Of a stretch of 6,452 bases of DNA, positions 5,954 to 6,452 are shown in pieces; the first letter of the stretch is position 1, and each line of letters opens with the position of its first letter. The DNA is from an uncultured Longilinea sp. (lineage in GTDB: Bacteria > Chloroflexota > Anaerolineae > Anaerolineales > Anaerolineaceae). The stretch is from NCBI GenBank assembly GCA_937863945.1, contig CALMIB010000506.1, forward strand, positions 1 through 6,452. The letters run 5' to 3'. The notes under the pieces were generated by a model that saw only the letters and a list, made by a program, of their open reading frames with translations, was not told where the DNA came from and did not search any database. The translations under genes were made by a program, and so were the position numbers.

Positions 5954-6385
5954 TCAAGGCTTGTTTAAGATTGTGACCATGATGGTCGCCTGGCCGCAGC
6001 GGAGTTCATCTCCGGAGGTGACGACGACAGGCGCATGGATAGGCTCGTCATTCAGGAAGGAGCCGTTGGTCGAATGCAAATCTTCCAACCACCATTGTTT
6101 CTTGTAGTAGCTCAGCCTGGCGTGATGAGCTGAAACCGTTTCATTGTTGATGGGAAAACTGCTCGCAGGATCGCGGCCGATTACAATTTCTGGTTGGTGA
6201 AATTTCGCGTTAAAAGAGGTCTCGTCATGATCCAGGGTGAGCAGCAGCGCCGGAATTTCGCGGCCGGTGACCAATTGCGTTTGCGAGCGGAAATCGCGCC
6301 AAAGGGTATAGAAAGCCCATAATAAGAAGGCATACAGGCCGACGGCCAGAACCAGACGAAGAATGAGGACAATAAGACCACTCAC
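5954..6385 (-). CDS. FhaB-like membrane-anchored FHA-domain protein
   Basis: A 143-residue protein starting at GTG. One membrane helix near the N-terminus (about 4-29, LIVLILRLVLAVGLYAFLLW) is followed by a basic stop-transfer region (W-R-D-F-R). This puts the FHA domain (about 47-140) in the cytoplasm. The phosphothreonine-binding residues are all present: G70-R71, S85-x-x-H88 in VSAHHARL, and N107-G108 in HSTNGSF. Size and layout match actinobacterial FhaB (FipA), which works with PknB-type kinases at the cell-wall synthesis machinery. Here it likely recruits a phosphorylated partner to the SEDS-PBP polymerase encoded two genes downstream; the partner is inferred, not visible. The upstream Shine-Dalgarno is weak (GGGAAC, about 9 bases away), and a reading frame ending immediately before or overlapping the GTG suggests coupled translation. 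No kinase or phosphatase gene is visible in the window. Confidence 0.9.
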   Translation of the reverse strand: MSGLIVLILRLVLAVGLYAFLLWAFYTLWRDFRSQTQLVTGREIPALLLTLDHDETSFNAKFHQPEIVIGRDPASSFPINNETVSAHHARLSYYKKQWWLEDLHSTNGSFLNDEPIHAPVVVTSGDELRCGQATIMVTILNKP

Positions 6386-6388
6386 AGA

Positions 6389-6452
6389 TCAAGTTCCCAC
6401 GGGAGATGTGACGCTTCCCGGCGAGTCGGACCAGGCGGGTGCATCCTCGCCG
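6389..6452 (-). CDS. 3' end of an upstream operon gene, unidentified (frame uncertain)
   Basis: Only about 21 codons remain. The preferred frame ends in TGA 6391-6389, three bases before the FHA GTG, and gives a Ser/Pro-rich acidic tail (AWSDSPGSVTSPVGT at the end). A competing frame ends at TGA 6384-6382, overlapping the FHA start as GTGA, with tail SHLPWELDL. I favour the first because its codons begin with G more often and its residue composition is more ordinary. In the comparable actinobacterial cluster a PP2C phosphatase or a second FHA protein lies near fhaB, but nothing in these residues identifies either. Confidence 0.35.
   Translation of the reverse strand, partial: GEDAPAWSDSPGSVTSPVGT

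Overview
This window reads as an ordinary chromosomal stretch of a moderately GC-rich bacterium, most likely a member of the Chloroflexota (Anaerolineae-like). That placement is inference. It rests on a SEDS glycosyltransferase joined to a penicillin-binding-protein domain of the actinobacterial RodA/PbpA type, an FhaB-like FHA protein upstream of it, a SpoIIM-like membrane protein tail, and mixed use of ATG and GTG starts. I see no tRNA, rRNA, CRISPR array, insertion sequence or integrase.

Left part (1-968, plus strand): the last 56 codons of a SpoIIM-family membrane protein, then a complete metallo-beta-lactamase-fold hydrolase related to RNase Z but lacking the tRNA-binding arm. The two probably share a transcript. 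A convergent HNH endonuclease-family gene (984-1487, minus) ends 15 bases from the hydrolase stop. It is separated by 66 bases from a divergent SDR-type epimerase-like gene of the TIGR01777/YfcH family (1554-2462, plus). This short divergent region holds a perfect extended -10 box 7 bases before the HNH start codon, which suggests a leaderless mRNA. A 21-bp palindrome covers both the -10 box and the start codon.

Right part (2459-6452, minus strand): a tight operon read right to left. It runs from the 3' end of an unidentified gene to an FhaB-like FHA protein with one membrane anchor, then S-methyl-5'-thioadenosine phosphorylase (mtnP), then an 870-residue SEDS-PBP fusion. The last two overlap by GTGA. 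The fusion's stop codon overlaps the stop of the convergent epimerase gene at a CTAG.

The most notable point is the fusion protein. Its SEDS half keeps the polymerase residues I can place (Trp165, Asp322). Its PBP half keeps the fold landmarks, but all three transpeptidase catalytic motifs are replaced: SxxK becomes TALG, SxN becomes SSC, and KTG becomes VGS. It looks like a peptidoglycan polymerase permanently attached to a catalytically dead pseudo-transpeptidase. It sits in an operon with a phosphothreonine-binding FHA protein that could link it to Ser/Thr kinase signalling, as in the actinobacterial pknB-pbpA-rodA-fhaB cluster.
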